Assembly (NCBI RefSeq): GCF_019977735.1
Contig: NZ_AP025018.1
Span: 6,390,580 to 6,454,579 of the forward strand
Length of the DNA: 64,000 nt
DNA from: Calothrix sp. PCC 7716
GTDB taxonomy: Bacteria; Cyanobacteriota; Cyanobacteriia; Cyanobacteriales; Nostocaceae
Reading direction: 5' to 3'
Positions within the stretch are counted from its first letter, which is position 1. Every line of letters begins with the position of its first letter. Below, in pieces: positions 44,813-53,847 of this stretch. The notes beneath the pieces are model-generated. The model saw only the letters and a program-made list of their open reading frames with translations, made no database searches and was not told the origin of the DNA. The translations under genes and the position numbers were made by a program.

Positions 44813-46053
44813 GAGTTTTACATGTAATTCCGTCTGTTGCACCAGTACGAGGAGGACCGAGTAAAGCAGTTGTGGCAATGGTAAAAGCGTTGCGAGTAAG
44901 TGGCGTAGATGCAGAAATTATTACCACTAACGATAATGGACTAGATTTATTGGATGTTCCACTTGGGCGCCGTATCGACTATCCTTTAACAGGTTTAGAA
45001 GAAAATACATCGGTTCCGGTTTGGTTTTTTCCCAGGTTCAATCCAAGTGTTAATGCGATCAAAGAGTTTGCCTTCTCTGCTGCATTAACTAGATGGCTTT
45101 GGGAAAACATCCAAGACTATGACCTGCTCCACGTTCACGCCATCTTTTCTTACGCCTCCACCGCAGCAATGGCAATCGCGCGTCTTCGTGGAGTGGGTTA
45201 CATTCTCCGTCCCCTAGGGCAACTATGTGAATGGTCGCTCCAGCAAAGCGCTTACAAAAAACAGATTTATCTAAAGTTGATAGAACAGTCAAATATCAAC
45301 AATAGTCTGGGACTTCATGTAACATCAGTTCAAGAACAGCAAGAAGTTTCTCGGTTAGGCCTTGTTGCTCCTAGCTTTATTCTACCCCACGGACTTGATG
45401 TAAGTTCTCCTATCCCAGACGCGCGTATAAAACTCAGACAACTGCTCAACCTACCAGCAGATGAACCGATTATTTTATTTTTATCTCGTCTGCATCCCAA
45501 AAAAGGGTTAGACTATCTTATTCCAGCTTTAGGTAAACTTACTCATCACCGTTTCACCTTTGTTTTAGCAGGTAGCGGTTCCAAAGAATATGAAGCAGAA
45601 ATAAAGTCTCTTCTTTTTTCTAATGGTATTCTTGATCGAACTCATCTAGTTGGTTTTGTGGGAGGAGAAAAGAAAGATTTATTCCTCCAAGGGTCTGATT
45701 TATTTGCACTAACATCTTATTCTGAAAACTTTGGAGTTTCAGTGTTAGAAGCTATGGCATCTAGTCTACCAGTTCTTGTTACTCCTGGTGTTGCTTTAGC
45801 TTCAGTTGTGGCAGAACATCAAGTTGGTTACATTCCCAAACTCAATGTGTCTGAAATTACCAATGCTATTAAACAGTGCTTGATTCATCCACAAATAGCT
45901 AAGGATATGGGAAATCGCGCTCGTAAATTAGTTTTGCAAAAGTATACATGGAATGGTATTGCAAATAATCTAAGCCATACGTATACAAACTTTTTAGATA
46001 ATACCCCAAAAAAACAGCTCGCAATTCAAAAGGTAGAAGGTATTCACTCTTAA
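44809..46053 (+). CDS. Glycosyltransferase family 4, copy B of a paralogous pair
   Basis: 414 residues from ATG 44809, which overlaps the asnB stop by 4 bases (GAGGAAT before it); the frame is open further upstream but inside asn[39 protein letters not shown] and E-x7-[10 protein letters not shown] within [18 protein letters not shown]. Relative of the gene at 39261 with an extra segment TGLEENTS near residue 62 and a longer tail. Confidence 0.9.
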   Translation: MRVLHVIPSVAPVRGGPSKAVVAMVKALRVSGVDAEIITTNDNGLDLLDVPLGRRIDYPLTGLEENTSVPVWFFPRFNPSVNAIKEFAFSAALTRWLWENIQDYDLLHVHAIFSYASTAAMAIARLRGVGYILRPLGQLCEWSLQQSAYKKQIYLKLIEQSNINNSLGLHVTSVQEQQEVSRLGLVAPSFILPHGLDVSSPIPDARIKLRQLLNLPADEPIILFLSRLHPKKGLDYLIPALGKLTHHRFTFVLAGSGSKEYEAEIKSLLFSNGILDRTHLVGFVGGEKKDLFLQGSDLFALTSYSENFGVSVLEAMASSLPVLVTPGVALASVVAEHQVGYIPKLNVSEITNAIKQCLIHPQIAKDMGNRARKLVLQKYTWNGIANNLSHTYTNFLDNTPKKQLAIQKVEGIHS

Positions 46054-46185
46054 AATTGTAAGATTAAAATAATGACATCTTATTTTATAAAGCCATTTGC
46101 ATTCTACTTTTTATCGTCAAAACAAATATTTTTATTTTTCTGATTGATTTTAGTTAAATAGTAAGCATAATTTTTCACTCATTTT

Positions 46186-46959
46186 ATGTCAATATCAGAA
46201 AATATTACTCCTCTTATTCTTACTTATAACGAGGCGCCTAACATCGATAGAACGCTAAAGGGTTTGACTTGGGCAAAAAAAATTGTTGTGATTGACAGTT
46301 TCAGCACTGATGAAACTTTAGATATTTTATCTTGTTATCCGCAAGTGGAAATATTTCAAAGAAAGTTTGATTCTTTTGCGAATCAGTGTAACTATGGCTT
46401 ATCAAAAATTACAACTGAATGGGTACTTTCTATTGATGCTGATTATGTGTTAAGCGAAAAACTAATTAAAGAAATTCAAACACTTGAACCATCTGATATA
46501 AACAGTTACAGTATCAAATTCAAGTACTGTGTCTTTGGTAAACCTTTAGGAGGCACTTTACTTCCACCCCGTTCATGCCTTTATCGAAGAGAAAAAGCAA
46601 TTTACCAAGATGATGGACACGCCCATCGGGTTTACGTAGAAGGCAAATCTGATATACTCAAAGCTTATATTCATCATGATGACCGCAAACCCCTAAGCCG
46701 CTGGTTGTGGGCGCAAGACCGTTATATGGTGATTGAAGCTAAAAAGTTATTGGAAACTCCAGTCAGTGAAATTAGTTGGGGAGACCGTATCCGTAAACAA
46801 AAAATCCTTGCTCCTTTCATCATCTTACTTTACTGCCTCATTCTCAAAGGCGGTATTTTTGATGGTTGGCATGGTTGGTACTATGCATTTCAGCGTGTCT
46901 TAGCAGAAATTCTTTTAGGAATTCGTTTGATGGAAGCTGAGAAATTAAAACAAGAATAA
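46186..46959 (+). CDS. Glycosyltransferase family 2, WaaE/KdtX-like
   Basis: 257 residues. LILTYNEAPNIDRTLKGLTW opens the domain, VVIDSFSTDETLDI and the metal site LSIDADYVLSEKLIKEIQ follow. The C-terminal part (RWLWAQDRYMVIEAKKL, then FIILLYCLILKGGIFDGWHG) is typical of the lipopolysaccharide core transferase subgroup (WaaE) with a membrane-touching hydrophobic stretch. It is followed 11 bases later by the DUF218 gene. Confidence 0.88.
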   Translation: MSISENITPLILTYNEAPNIDRTLKGLTWAKKIVVIDSFSTDETLDILSCYPQVEIFQRKFDSFANQCNYGLSKITTEWVLSIDADYVLSEKLIKEIQTLEPSDINSYSIKFKYCVFGKPLGGTLLPPRSCLYRREKAIYQDDGHAHRVYVEGKSDILKAYIHHDDRKPLSRWLWAQDRYMVIEAKKLLETPVSEISWGDRIRKQKILAPFIILLYCLILKGGIFDGWHGWYYAFQRVLAEILLGIRLMEAEKLKQE

Positions 46960-46970
46960 TCTTACAACTT

Positions 46971-47555
46971 ATGCGGCGCCACCTGAATGTTTACCTTGCT
47001 TTTTTTGTTATTCTTCTAATTCTACTAATAAGTATTATTCCCGTTCGACTAGCAATTGCTTCCTACATTACCCCTCATCCTCAAGCCATTTTTGTCCTTG
47101 GTGGTGGCTTAGATAGAGAAAAATTTGCTGCTCAACTTGCCCAATACTATTCTGAATTGGATATCTGGATTTCTAGTGGTGTGGCTTTCTATGAATCACA
47201 ACGTGCATTTCAAGCTGCTGGCATTCCACAACAGCGCGTTTATCGCGATTATAGTGCTACAGATACTGTAACTAATTTTACAACTCTTGTTGACGATTTT
47301 CAACAACGGGGTATACACCACCTATTACTCATTACATCTGATTTTCATATGCCCAGAGCCAGAGCTATAGCGACTATAGTTCTCGGTAGTCAAGGTATAA
47401 CTTTTACTCCTCTCGCAATTTCTTCTAACCAACCCAAAGAATCGACGGCGCGCATAGTTCGCGATATAGTTCGCTCTCTGATTTGGGTTGTTTCGGGTCG
47501 TACAGCAGCAAACCTTAACCCCAATTATCCATCCTATGCGTTTAGATCAATATAG
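46971..47555 (+). CDS. DUF218/YdcF-like membrane-anchored protein
   Basis: 194 residues. N-terminal membrane anchor LNVYLAFFVILLILLISII, then the DUF218 core: AIFVLGGGLDREKFAAQLA, IWISSGVAFYESQRAFQ, DYSATDTVTNFTTLVDDF and LLLITSDFHMPRARAIA. YdcF/SanA-type proteins have been linked to envelope polysaccharide handling, without a defined reaction. The end of the gene overlaps the next start by 20 bases. Confidence 0.85.
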   Translation: MRRHLNVYLAFFVILLILLISIIPVRLAIASYITPHPQAIFVLGGGLDREKFAAQLAQYYSELDIWISSGVAFYESQRAFQAAGIPQQRVYRDYSATDTVTNFTTLVDDFQQRGIHHLLLITSDFHMPRARAIATIVLGSQGITFTPLAISSNQPKESTARIVRDIVRSLIWVVSGRTAANLNPNYPSYAFRSI

Positions 47556-48087
47556 CCTCGGTACATATACCCCTGGCACATCCTACTGCAAACAACTTCT
47601 GTGGTATTTCGTTGGGGCGCCATTACTTGCCAGTTATTTGCTTCCTATTTCAAGTTTTAAGGTTGGGATACTCCGTGCCTTTGGCGCCAAAATTGGTAAA
47701 GGTGTCCGTATAAAAACCGGAGTGCGGGTGAAATTTCCCTGGCGCCTGACTGTTGGTGATTATGTATGGATTGGTGAAAATGCTTGGATAGACAATCTTG
47801 CCGATGTCACTATTGAAAATCATACTTGCCTGTCTCAAAATGTCTATCTTTGTACTGGCAATCATGACTGGAATGATGCCAATTTTAAACTGATAACTGC
47901 CCCCATCTATATTCAAGAAAGTTGTTGGATTGCAGCCAACTCTGTAATTGGACCTGGAGTTATAATTGGTAAAGGCGCAGTTTTGACACTAGCTGGAGTT
48001 ACTGGACGCTCCTTAGAACCAATGACAGTTTATGCAGGAAATCCTGCTCAACCTATTAAGAAAAGAAATTTACAGTTAAGTAATTAA
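47536..48087 (+). CDS. WcaF-like putative colanic-acid-type acetyltransferase
   Basis: 183 residues from ATG 47536 (MRLDQYSLGTYTPG; a frame extension to 47488 lies inside the DUF218 gene). Left-handed beta-helix O-acetyltransferase of the LbH/WcaF group: hexapeptide-type repeats AKIGKGVRIKTGVRVKFPW, DYVWIGENAWIDNLADV, CTGNHDWND (His of the active site) and GPGVIIGKGAVLTLAGV. Acetyl-CoA is the likely donor; target a sugar of the glycan. Confidence 0.9.
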   Translation: MRLDQYSLGTYTPGTSYCKQLLWYFVGAPLLASYLLPISSFKVGILRAFGAKIGKGVRIKTGVRVKFPWRLTVGDYVWIGENAWIDNLADVTIENHTCLSQNVYLCTGNHDWNDANFKLITAPIYIQESCWIAANSVIGPGVIIGKGAVLTLAGVTGRSLEPMTVYAGNPAQPIKKRNLQLSN

Positions 48088-48236
48088 ACCTAACTTATTA
48101 TCATTAAACGGAAAAAGAATTATTTTATCATTAATAAAACTGATTTATCTAAAAATATAAGTAAACACAATTATAAGTAAATGTATTCAAATGAAACTAA
48201 TACTCGCGAAGAAAAAATAGGATACAAGTAACATCT

Positions 48237-49205
48237 ATGTTTAATTTAAATTTTATAAGTGCTAGTACCAGTGAAATAGTTAACGACCTAAAAACAAAAG
48301 GATACTTTGTTTTTGAGCAAGCGTTAACCGAGCAGTATGTTGATGAACTACTTCAAGAAATAGATTTTGAGCAAATATTAGTTAATACCAATGATGTTGG
48401 TGTTGTTATTGCTTCTGATATAAAATTTTTAACCCATTGTCTTGCTAACTCTAAAAAAGCCTACGATGTAATCACATCTAGAAAAGTATTAGATATTTGT
48501 AAAGGATATTTCACTGATAGTTATAAACTTACCAATCATCGAGTTTATAAAACTAGTAAAAAAGGACATATGCCTTGGCATACTGATAACAACCTTCAGT
48601 CTGGAAAGCAACTCAGTGCCAAGCATAATATGCAAGGGTTATTATTTTTGTTTTATTTATCGGACGTAACCACTAATGCATTTCAATTAGTAAAAAAATC
48701 TCAAAACTGGTCTCGTGATTATCAGCATGAGATTTATTTGAGTGATAGCTTCATTGAAAGTAATTATAGCCAAGATGTATTAACTCTCCCTATGAAAAAG
48801 GGAAGTGTGATAGTATGTGATATTCACGCAGTTCATAGGGCAGAACCTTTTAAAGATGAAGACTATACTAGATATACTTTACTTTTTCAAGTAGATCAAG
48901 TTGGTAGTGAGTATGTAGGGCATGGTGAAAAAAATCTAGTAAATACTGAATACCTTGATAATGTCACTTCAGAATTAATGGACTATCTAGGATTTGGATT
49001 TAAGAGAAATTACCCAGCATTTCCTAATTCATCAATTGCTACTATGAAACTTCCAGATGTCTGGAAGCTGCAAAAACGGTTGTTGTCTCAAACGTTTCAA
49101 GCCTTGAGTAAAAAATTAGCAATAAATCTATTACCTGGTGGGATTGTAGTTAACGTCAAGCGCATGATATGGAATTTAAATTCAAACCGCTCCAAGAAAA
49201 ATTAA
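48237..49205 (+). CDS. Phytanoyl-CoA dioxygenase (PhyH) family protein
   Basis: 322 residues. Iron(II)/2-oxoglutarate oxygenase fold: the HxD pair in MPWHTDNNLQ (about residue 120), the distal His in DIHAVHRAEPFK (about 200) and the 2-oxoglutarate Arg in YTRYTLLFQVD. LKTKGYFVFEQALTEQYVDEL is the usual N-terminal part. Substrate unknown; a sugar or a lipid hydroxylation is possible. Set 149 bases after the acetyltransferase and 14 before the next gene. Confidence 0.84.
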   Translation: MFNLNFISASTSEIVNDLKTKGYFVFEQALTEQYVDELLQEIDFEQILVNTNDVGVVIASDIKFLTHCLANSKKAYDVITSRKVLDICKGYFTDSYKLTNHRVYKTSKKGHMPWHTDNNLQSGKQLSAKHNMQGLLFLFYLSDVTTNAFQLVKKSQNWSRDYQHEIYLSDSFIESNYSQDVLTLPMKKGSVIVCDIHAVHRAEPFKDEDYTRYTLLFQVDQVGSEYVGHGEKNLVNTEYLDNVTSELMDYLGFGFKRNYPAFPNSSIATMKLPDVWKLQKRLLSQTFQALSKKLAINLLPGGIVVNVKRMIWNLNSNRSKKN

Positions 49206-49219
49206 CTCTACGATAAATA

Positions 49220-50389
49220 ATGAAAATTTTGCTGATTGGTAATTACCAACCAGATGAAATAGAAAGCATGGAGAAGTTTACTTCAATGCTAGAAATTCAT
49301 TTAACTCAGTTGGGACATGAAGCGCGCGTCATCCGTCCAAAACCTTGGTTTGCCAAACTACTTCCATACTCGAAGGGATTAAAAAAATGGTTTGCTTATA
49401 TAGATAAATATATTTTATTTCCTGTAATATTACGTGATGCATTATCTTGGGCAGATGTAGTTCATGTTTGCGAACAAGGCTATGCTATTTACACCAAGTA
49501 TTTACAAAATATACCACACGTTGTTACTTGCCATGACTTATTACCTATTCGTTCTGGTTTAGGAGAATTTTCTGAATACAAAACTGGATGGACAGGTAAA
49601 ATATTACAACAAATGATTGTAAACGGGTTAAATAAAGCTGCAAAAGTCGCTTGCGTTTCGGAACGAACAAAAATTGATGTGATGCGTATTTGTTCTTTAA
49701 ACGAGCGTAATGTATCTTTTATTCCTTTAGGTTTCAATTACCCTTATTCTCCAATGGCGCCAACCGAAGCGCTTCAGCGTTTAACTCATTTGGGAATTCC
49801 TTCAAATAGTCGCTTTATTCTGCATGTAGGTGCAAATCACTGGTATAAAAATCGTTTAGGAGTGCTATCGATTTTTTATCAGATGATGCTAAAACAAAAC
49901 CATCCAGATTTTTATCTAGTTATGGTGGGTAAATCGATGACTGATGAAATGCGCTTCTTTATTAAGAACCATTATTTATCTCAACACGTCATAGAACTAG
50001 TAAACATTGATAACGAAAATTTACGCGCGCTCTATTCCACGGCAACAGCATTACTATTTCCTTCTTTACAAGAGGGTTTTGGCTGGCCCCTGATAGAAGC
50101 TCAAGCTTGTGGTTGCCCTGTGTTTACATCAAATCTTCCTCCTATGAATGATGTGGGAGGGAAAGCTGCCATTTATATAGAACCGAATAATCATGAAGAT
50201 GCAGCTTCAAAAATTTTGTATCATCTTCCAACAATAGATACATTAAAATCAGAAAGCTTACTTAATTCTCAAAGGTTTACAACAGAAAAAATGGTTAGCG
50301 AATATATTATGCTTTATCGTCAAGTTATTAATGAGTTTGAGCATTACTCAAAAACAGCCACACAATCAAATACCCTAGAGACGCTGTAG
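49220..50389 (+). CDS. Glycosyltransferase family 4
   Basis: 389 residues. KILLIGNYQPDEIESMEKFT opens the protein; VVTCHDLLPIRSGLGEF, VACVSERTKIDVMRI and IPLGFNYPYSPM are the acceptor half; RFILHVGANHWYKNRLGVLS and E-x7-E EGFGWPLIE within SLQEGFGWPLIEAQACGCP are the donor half. Last gene of the + strand exopolysaccharide run. Confidence 0.9.
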   Translation: MKILLIGNYQPDEIESMEKFTSMLEIHLTQLGHEARVIRPKPWFAKLLPYSKGLKKWFAYIDKYILFPVILRDALSWADVVHVCEQGYAIYTKYLQNIPHVVTCHDLLPIRSGLGEFSEYKTGWTGKILQQMIVNGLNKAAKVACVSERTKIDVMRICSLNERNVSFIPLGFNYPYSPMAPTEALQRLTHLGIPSNSRFILHVGANHWYKNRLGVLSIFYQMMLKQNHPDFYLVMVGKSMTDEMRFFIKNHYLSQHVIELVNIDNENLRALYSTATALLFPSLQEGFGWPLIEAQACGCPVFTSNLPPMNDVGGKAAIYIEPNNHEDAASKILYHLPTIDTLKSESLLNSQRFTTEKMVSEYIMLYRQVINEFEHYSKTATQSNTLETL

Positions 50390-50435
50390 CTAACGGCACC
50401 TCTAAATAGTACTGTATAGTACAACAGAGAGCTAA

Positions 50436-50852
50436 TTAAATCCAATCGCGGTAAGCTGTAATTTCCGAGATGCTAATTTCAAAAGGCATTCCTTTACCAC
50501 TAGGAGGATAAACTCGAATTTTGGCATTTTTAGAAAAGCGCTCAAGTCGGCTGCCTATTTGAGGAATGTTGCTGACGATATGCCAGTAACTTACAACATC
50601 AGGGCAATCAATAATTAACTTTAACACCGAAGCTTGATTTGTGACATACCACTGACAGTTTGATAATAATGCTTGTGTAATTCGGTCGCATTCTTCATAA
50701 ATACACCTAGCAATCGAACGCTCAAGCTCAACCTGTATCATTTTATCAAACTGCGAAATATTTTCAGGTGGTTTATCATCGGGAGACTGTGAGTATTTGT
50801 TCATAGTTTCAAACCCTTTATTAGCGTTATTCTGCGAGGAGTTATGAGTCAT
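50436..50852 (-). CDS. Conserved cyanobacterial protein, paralogue of the gene at 8776
   Basis: 138 residues; the start may instead be an internal ATG (MNKYSQSPDDK, 50804). Its last 95 residues align with those of the protein at 8776: LERSIARCIYEECDRITQ, LLSNCQWYVTNQASVLKL, IDCPDVVSYWHIV and AKIRVYPPSGKGMPFEIS. No active-site motif recognised. The N-terminal 45 residues are polar and probably disordered. Confidence 0.75.
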   Translation of the reverse strand: MTHNSSQNNANKGFETMNKYSQSPDDKPPENISQFDKMIQVELERSIARCIYEECDRITQALLSNCQWYVTNQASVLKLIIDCPDVVSYWHIVSNIPQIGSRLERFSKNAKIRVYPPSGKGMPFEISISEITAYRDWI

Positions 50853-51018
50853 GAATTATAGGTGATGAGCAACAGGATAAATAAATAAAGAAATTCTATA
50901 ATCCCTTCCTCTTAACTCCTCTTCAAGGTTGATAGCTTAATTTTTCCAAATTTTTCACCAATGCCACCTGCTTGTCTATTTTATGACAGCTATATAAGTT
51001 GTGATTATTGTAAGTTTT

Positions 51019-51354
51019 TTATGCTGCTATCAAGTGCAATTCTAACCATAAACGTGGGTCTGCATTTTTTAAGCTAGATTTGGGGTCACGCAATAATCTT
51101 GTTGCATTTAAAAACACAACTTGCATTAATCCCATGTTATCTGCTATTTCTCTAAAAACCTCTTTTTTCGCTTGTAAGTAGGGCATTATATCGTCTGTAC
51201 AATAAATTCCTACATACCGAATGCGTTTTGGAGGGCGCCCCCAATAAGAGACGATAACTTTAATATAGCAGCCGTCTAATAACTCGCTGACTGTGGGATA
51301 GTATTGTTTTAAAATGCGAGTGAATTCTTTTGCGAGAAGGTCTTCAGTATTCAT
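51019..51354 (-). CDS. Conserved hypothetical protein
   Basis: 111 residues, soluble, alpha/beta. Segments CYIKVIVSYWGRPPKRIRYVG and MGLMQVVFLNATRLLRDP are the most regular. Function not recognised. Runs by itself, 164 bases after the next small operon. Confidence 0.65.
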   Translation of the reverse strand: MNTEDLLAKEFTRILKQYYPTVSELLDGCYIKVIVSYWGRPPKRIRYVGIYCTDDIMPYLQAKKEVFREIADNMGLMQVVFLNATRLLRDPKSSLKNADPRLWLELHLIAA

Positions 51355-51511
51355 TGTTGTTAGTACCGATTTCCGTAGCGCTCATCACATTAACCAATAT
51401 AATATAACATGAATATGTTATCAAAATATGACACAAAAGTTAGATTCCTAATTCTTCAATTAGTTCATCTTTAACTCTATTATTTTATATCTAAAGATTT
51501 ATTTAAATATT

Positions 51512-51545
51512 AGAAACCGGATTTCTTGAAGAAACCCGGTTTCTT
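51512..51545. terminator. Double ACCCGGT palindrome, probable terminator of the small operon
   Basis: Two adjacent copies of the dispersed repeat, AGAAACCGGATTTCTT (51512-51527) and GAAGAAACCCGGTTTCTT (51528-51545), immediately after the stop of the gene at 51547. They can pair with each other and lie on the transcript end. Confidence 0.6.
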
Positions 51546-51546
51546 A

Positions 51547-51858
51547 TTAACGTGAATTTCGTTCAGATACTAATATTTCAGCAATGAGAGGAGGAATTTG
51601 TGCTAAGTCGGTGTATTTATCAGAGCCTTTGATAGGAGAACTAAAAGTATAATTGGGGTCACACTCCCCAGTATCATAGACTTGAAGAAACCACCTATCA
51701 GGCAATCCTTCAACACCTATTTCTACCACATACCAATGCTGACCTAACAACCGGGCGCTAAAAACAACAAACCAGTCTGATTCTAACTCCGATATATTCC
51801 ATTCTTCCATCAAAAACGAATACGCTATATCGCCAGCTTGTTTCGCAGACAATAGCAT
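51547..51858 (-). CDS. Conserved hypothetical protein, small operon gene 3
   Basis: 103 residues. Helical start (LLSAKQAGDIAYSFLMEEWN), then a beta-type part with DWFVVFSARLLGQHWYVVEIG and PDRWFLQVYDTGECDPNYTF. No known motif. Starts 2 bases after the preceding gene, so it is translationally linked to it. Confidence 0.7.
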   Translation of the reverse strand: MLLSAKQAGDIAYSFLMEEWNISELESDWFVVFSARLLGQHWYVVEIGVEGLPDRWFLQVYDTGECDPNYTFSSPIKGSDKYTDLAQIPPLIAEILVSERNSR

Positions 51859-51860
51859 TA

Positions 51861-52145
51861 TTACTCCTTTGCTGGAATTTCTGGGTATAAACCTAGTTGC
51901 TTCGATAACTCACGGGCAATATGAACTAAAAATTCGGCGCCTTCAGAATTATTTTCGTGAACAAAAATTGCCGCAACCTTTAACATGGTTTTTATCAATC
52001 TTCCGTCAAGTAGCTCTAAGTTATCTTCTAATACTTCTGGCTCTTGACCGTTTGGACAATTAAGCAACTTATCGATTAACTCAAAGTACTTATTTAGCTC
52101 TTCTGGTGACTCTTGCTCTTGTTCTTGTTGTGGAGTTGGGTTCAT
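51861..52145 (-). CDS. Small helical protein resembling the N-terminal module of cyanobacterial CHAT/TPR proteins
   Basis: 94 residues. ELIDKLLNCPNGQEPEVLED, then LLDGRLIKTMLKVAAIFV and EGAEFLVHIARELSKQLG resemble the leader module found in front of CHAT-protease and TPR proteins in cyanobacteria (LL.CPSGEEPEIL pattern). Stand-alone here. Middle gene of a three-gene operon with gaps of 4 and 2 bases. Acidic, soluble. Confidence 0.72.
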   Translation of the reverse strand: MNPTPQQEQEQESPEELNKYFELIDKLLNCPNGQEPEVLEDNLELLDGRLIKTMLKVAAIFVHENNSEGAEFLVHIARELSKQLGLYPEIPAKE

Positions 52146-52149
52146 AAAT

Positions 52150-52548
52150 TTACCAGTAATTACTTTTTTGCCACATTTTTTCTAATATTTCCACCTGTTT
52201 CCTGTAAACTTCAGCACGGTAGATAAGATATTTCTCATAAGCGTAAATGCTTACGCCGATACTTACAGGAATACATATTAATAACGATTCTAGAATAAAA
52301 ATTATTTTATATTTGTTAATTATAAACAAAAATTCATTATATTGCTCTTTTGGCTGTAAAAAAGAGTCTTTTTCTAGTATATGAACATCTTGAAGTTGAA
52401 AATTAGTATTATTAACAAATAAATTAGTTTTTTCTAAGTGTAAATGCTGGTGCCAAACAATGCCAAATACAGCTATCTCAGGAGAAAGTATTGCTAAAGT
52501 CACCAAACAAACTGTAAAAGCATTTAGGAATTTGGCTTTCATTTTCAT
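52150..52548 (-). CDS. Two-helix membrane protein, small operon gene 1
   Basis: 132 residues. First membrane helix FTVCLVTLAILSPEIAVFGIV (about 11-31), an outward loop of about 45 residues, second helix KIIFILESLLICIPVSIGVSI (about 81-101), then a charged cytoplasmic helix EVYRKQVEILEKMWQKS. Function unknown. Leads the operon with the CHAT-leader-like and the hypothetical gene. Confidence 0.72.
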   Translation of the reverse strand: MKMKAKFLNAFTVCLVTLAILSPEIAVFGIVWHQHLHLEKTNLFVNNTNFQLQDVHILEKDSFLQPKEQYNEFLFIINKYKIIFILESLLICIPVSIGVSIYAYEKYLIYRAEVYRKQVEILEKMWQKSNYW

Positions 52549-52887
52549 TTGAATTTATTTAGATAAGAAGTCCCCCCCAATTGCTTGGGGGGGTAGAGGG
52601 GAATCTCTGCGTAAATCCTATACTGTTTATATCAGTTGCCCTAAAACACCACTCAAAAACCGAGTCCGATTGAGTTTATTAGATTTATTACGCAGGTGCC
52701 GACCGGGTGCAAATCTATATACAACAAGCAATATAATAATTTATAAGGGTAGGGGTGCTAGTATTTTCGGGACAAGGGACTAGACTTTACAACCTAGGGT
52801 ACTAGCATTCTTCGGTACTCAGCTATTAAATTTTCACTATTATTTGCCGTTGTAGTAAATTGATTATTTTAGGAGTTATATAAAAAA
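52549..52887. other. Promoter/leader region between the small operon and cysteine synthase
   Basis: 339 bases. Contains a GC hairpin (CCCCCCC-AATTGCTT-GGGGGGG, 52572-52593) and, from 52756 to 52807, an 8-bp stem TGCTAGTA / TACTAGCA enclosing a 36-base segment, 80 bases before the cysteine synthase start. No gene seen. Confidence 0.6.
52756..52807 (+). promoter_or_regulatory. Possible structured RNA leader before cysteine synthase
   Basis: TGCTAGTA (52756-52763) pairs perfectly with TACTAGCA (52800-52807); inside, GGGACTAG and CCTAGGG-like pieces can pair further. It stands in the leader of the gene starting at 52888. It does not resemble a known riboswitch that I can name. Confidence 0.35.
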
Positions 52888-53847
52888 ATGCGGATTGCTC
52901 GTGACGTAACAGAATTAATTGGACGCACTCCCTTGGTTCAACTCAACAAAATTCCTTATTCCGAAGGATGTGTTGCCACAATAGTCCTCAAGCTCGAAGG
53001 AATGAACCCCGCAGCTTCTGTCAAAGACCGTATTGGCGCCAGTATGATAAAAGCTGCTGAAGAACAGGGATTTATTCAACCAGGCAAAACTATTTTGGTA
53101 GAACCAACATCTGGGAATACCGGAATTGCTCTAGCAATGGTGGCAGCAGCGCGCGGCTACAAATTAATTTTGACGATGCCCGAAACAATGAGCAATGAGC
53201 GTCGGTCAATGCTGCGTGCATATGGCGCCTCATTAGAGTTAACTCCGGGCAGCGAAGGAATGCGAGGAGCAATAGCGCGCGCAGAAGAAATAGTTTCAAA
53301 AACTCCTGATGCGTATATGTTGCAACAATTTCGTAACCCCGCAAACCCCGAAGTGCATCGTAAAACCACCGCAGAAGAAATTTGGCACGACACCGAAGGA
53401 AAAGCAGATTTTATAGTGGCAGGTGTAGGAACTGGTGGCACAATAACTGGTGTGGCAGAAGTAATCAAACAACGCAAACCAAGTTTTCGTGCCATTGCAG
53501 TTGAACCAGCAAATAGTCCTGTACTTTCTGGTGGAAATGCAGGACCACATAAAATTCAAGGTATAGGCGCCGGTTTTGTACCCGATGTTCTTCGTACAGA
53601 CATAATTGACGAAGTAATTTGTGTTAGTGATGAAGACTCAATGACTTACGGTCGAAGACTAGCACGTGAAGAAGGGTTACTATCAGGCGTCTCTTCTGGA
53701 GCAAACTTGTGTGCAGCAATACAGATTGCTAAACGTCCCGAAAATGCTGGAAAGCTAATTGTGGTAATTCAACCTTCCTTTGGTGAGCGTTACCTTAGCA
53801 CCCCTATGTTCCAAGATTTAGCGTTAGAACCTGCAACAGTCAGTTAA
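52888..53847 (+). CDS. cysK: Cysteine synthase A (O-acetylserine sulfhydrylase)
   Basis: 319 residues, fold-type II PLP enzyme. The PLP lysine is in [14 protein letters not shown] (about residue 46), the substrate loop [12 protein letters not shown] follows (about 72-83), and the phosphate loop VGTGGTITG is at about 180. [13 protein letters not shown] and [20 protein letters not shown] are characteristic. Makes cysteine from O-acetylserine and sulfide. Followed by repeats rather than another sulfur gene. CysM-like activity cannot be excluded. Confidence 0.93.
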   Translation: MRIARDVTELIGRTPLVQLNKIPYSEGCVATIVLKLEGMNPAASVKDRIGASMIKAAEEQGFIQPGKTILVEPTSGNTGIALAMVAAARGYKLILTMPETMSNERRSMLRAYGASLELTPGSEGMRGAIARAEEIVSKTPDAYMLQQFRNPANPEVHRKTTAEEIWHDTEGKADFIVAGVGTGGTITGVAEVIKQRKPSFRAIAVEPANSPVLSGGNAGPHKIQGIGAGFVPDVLRTDIIDEVICVSDEDSMTYGRRLAREEGLLSGVSSGANLCAAIQIAKRPENAGKLIVVIQPSFGERYLSTPMFQDLALEPATVS

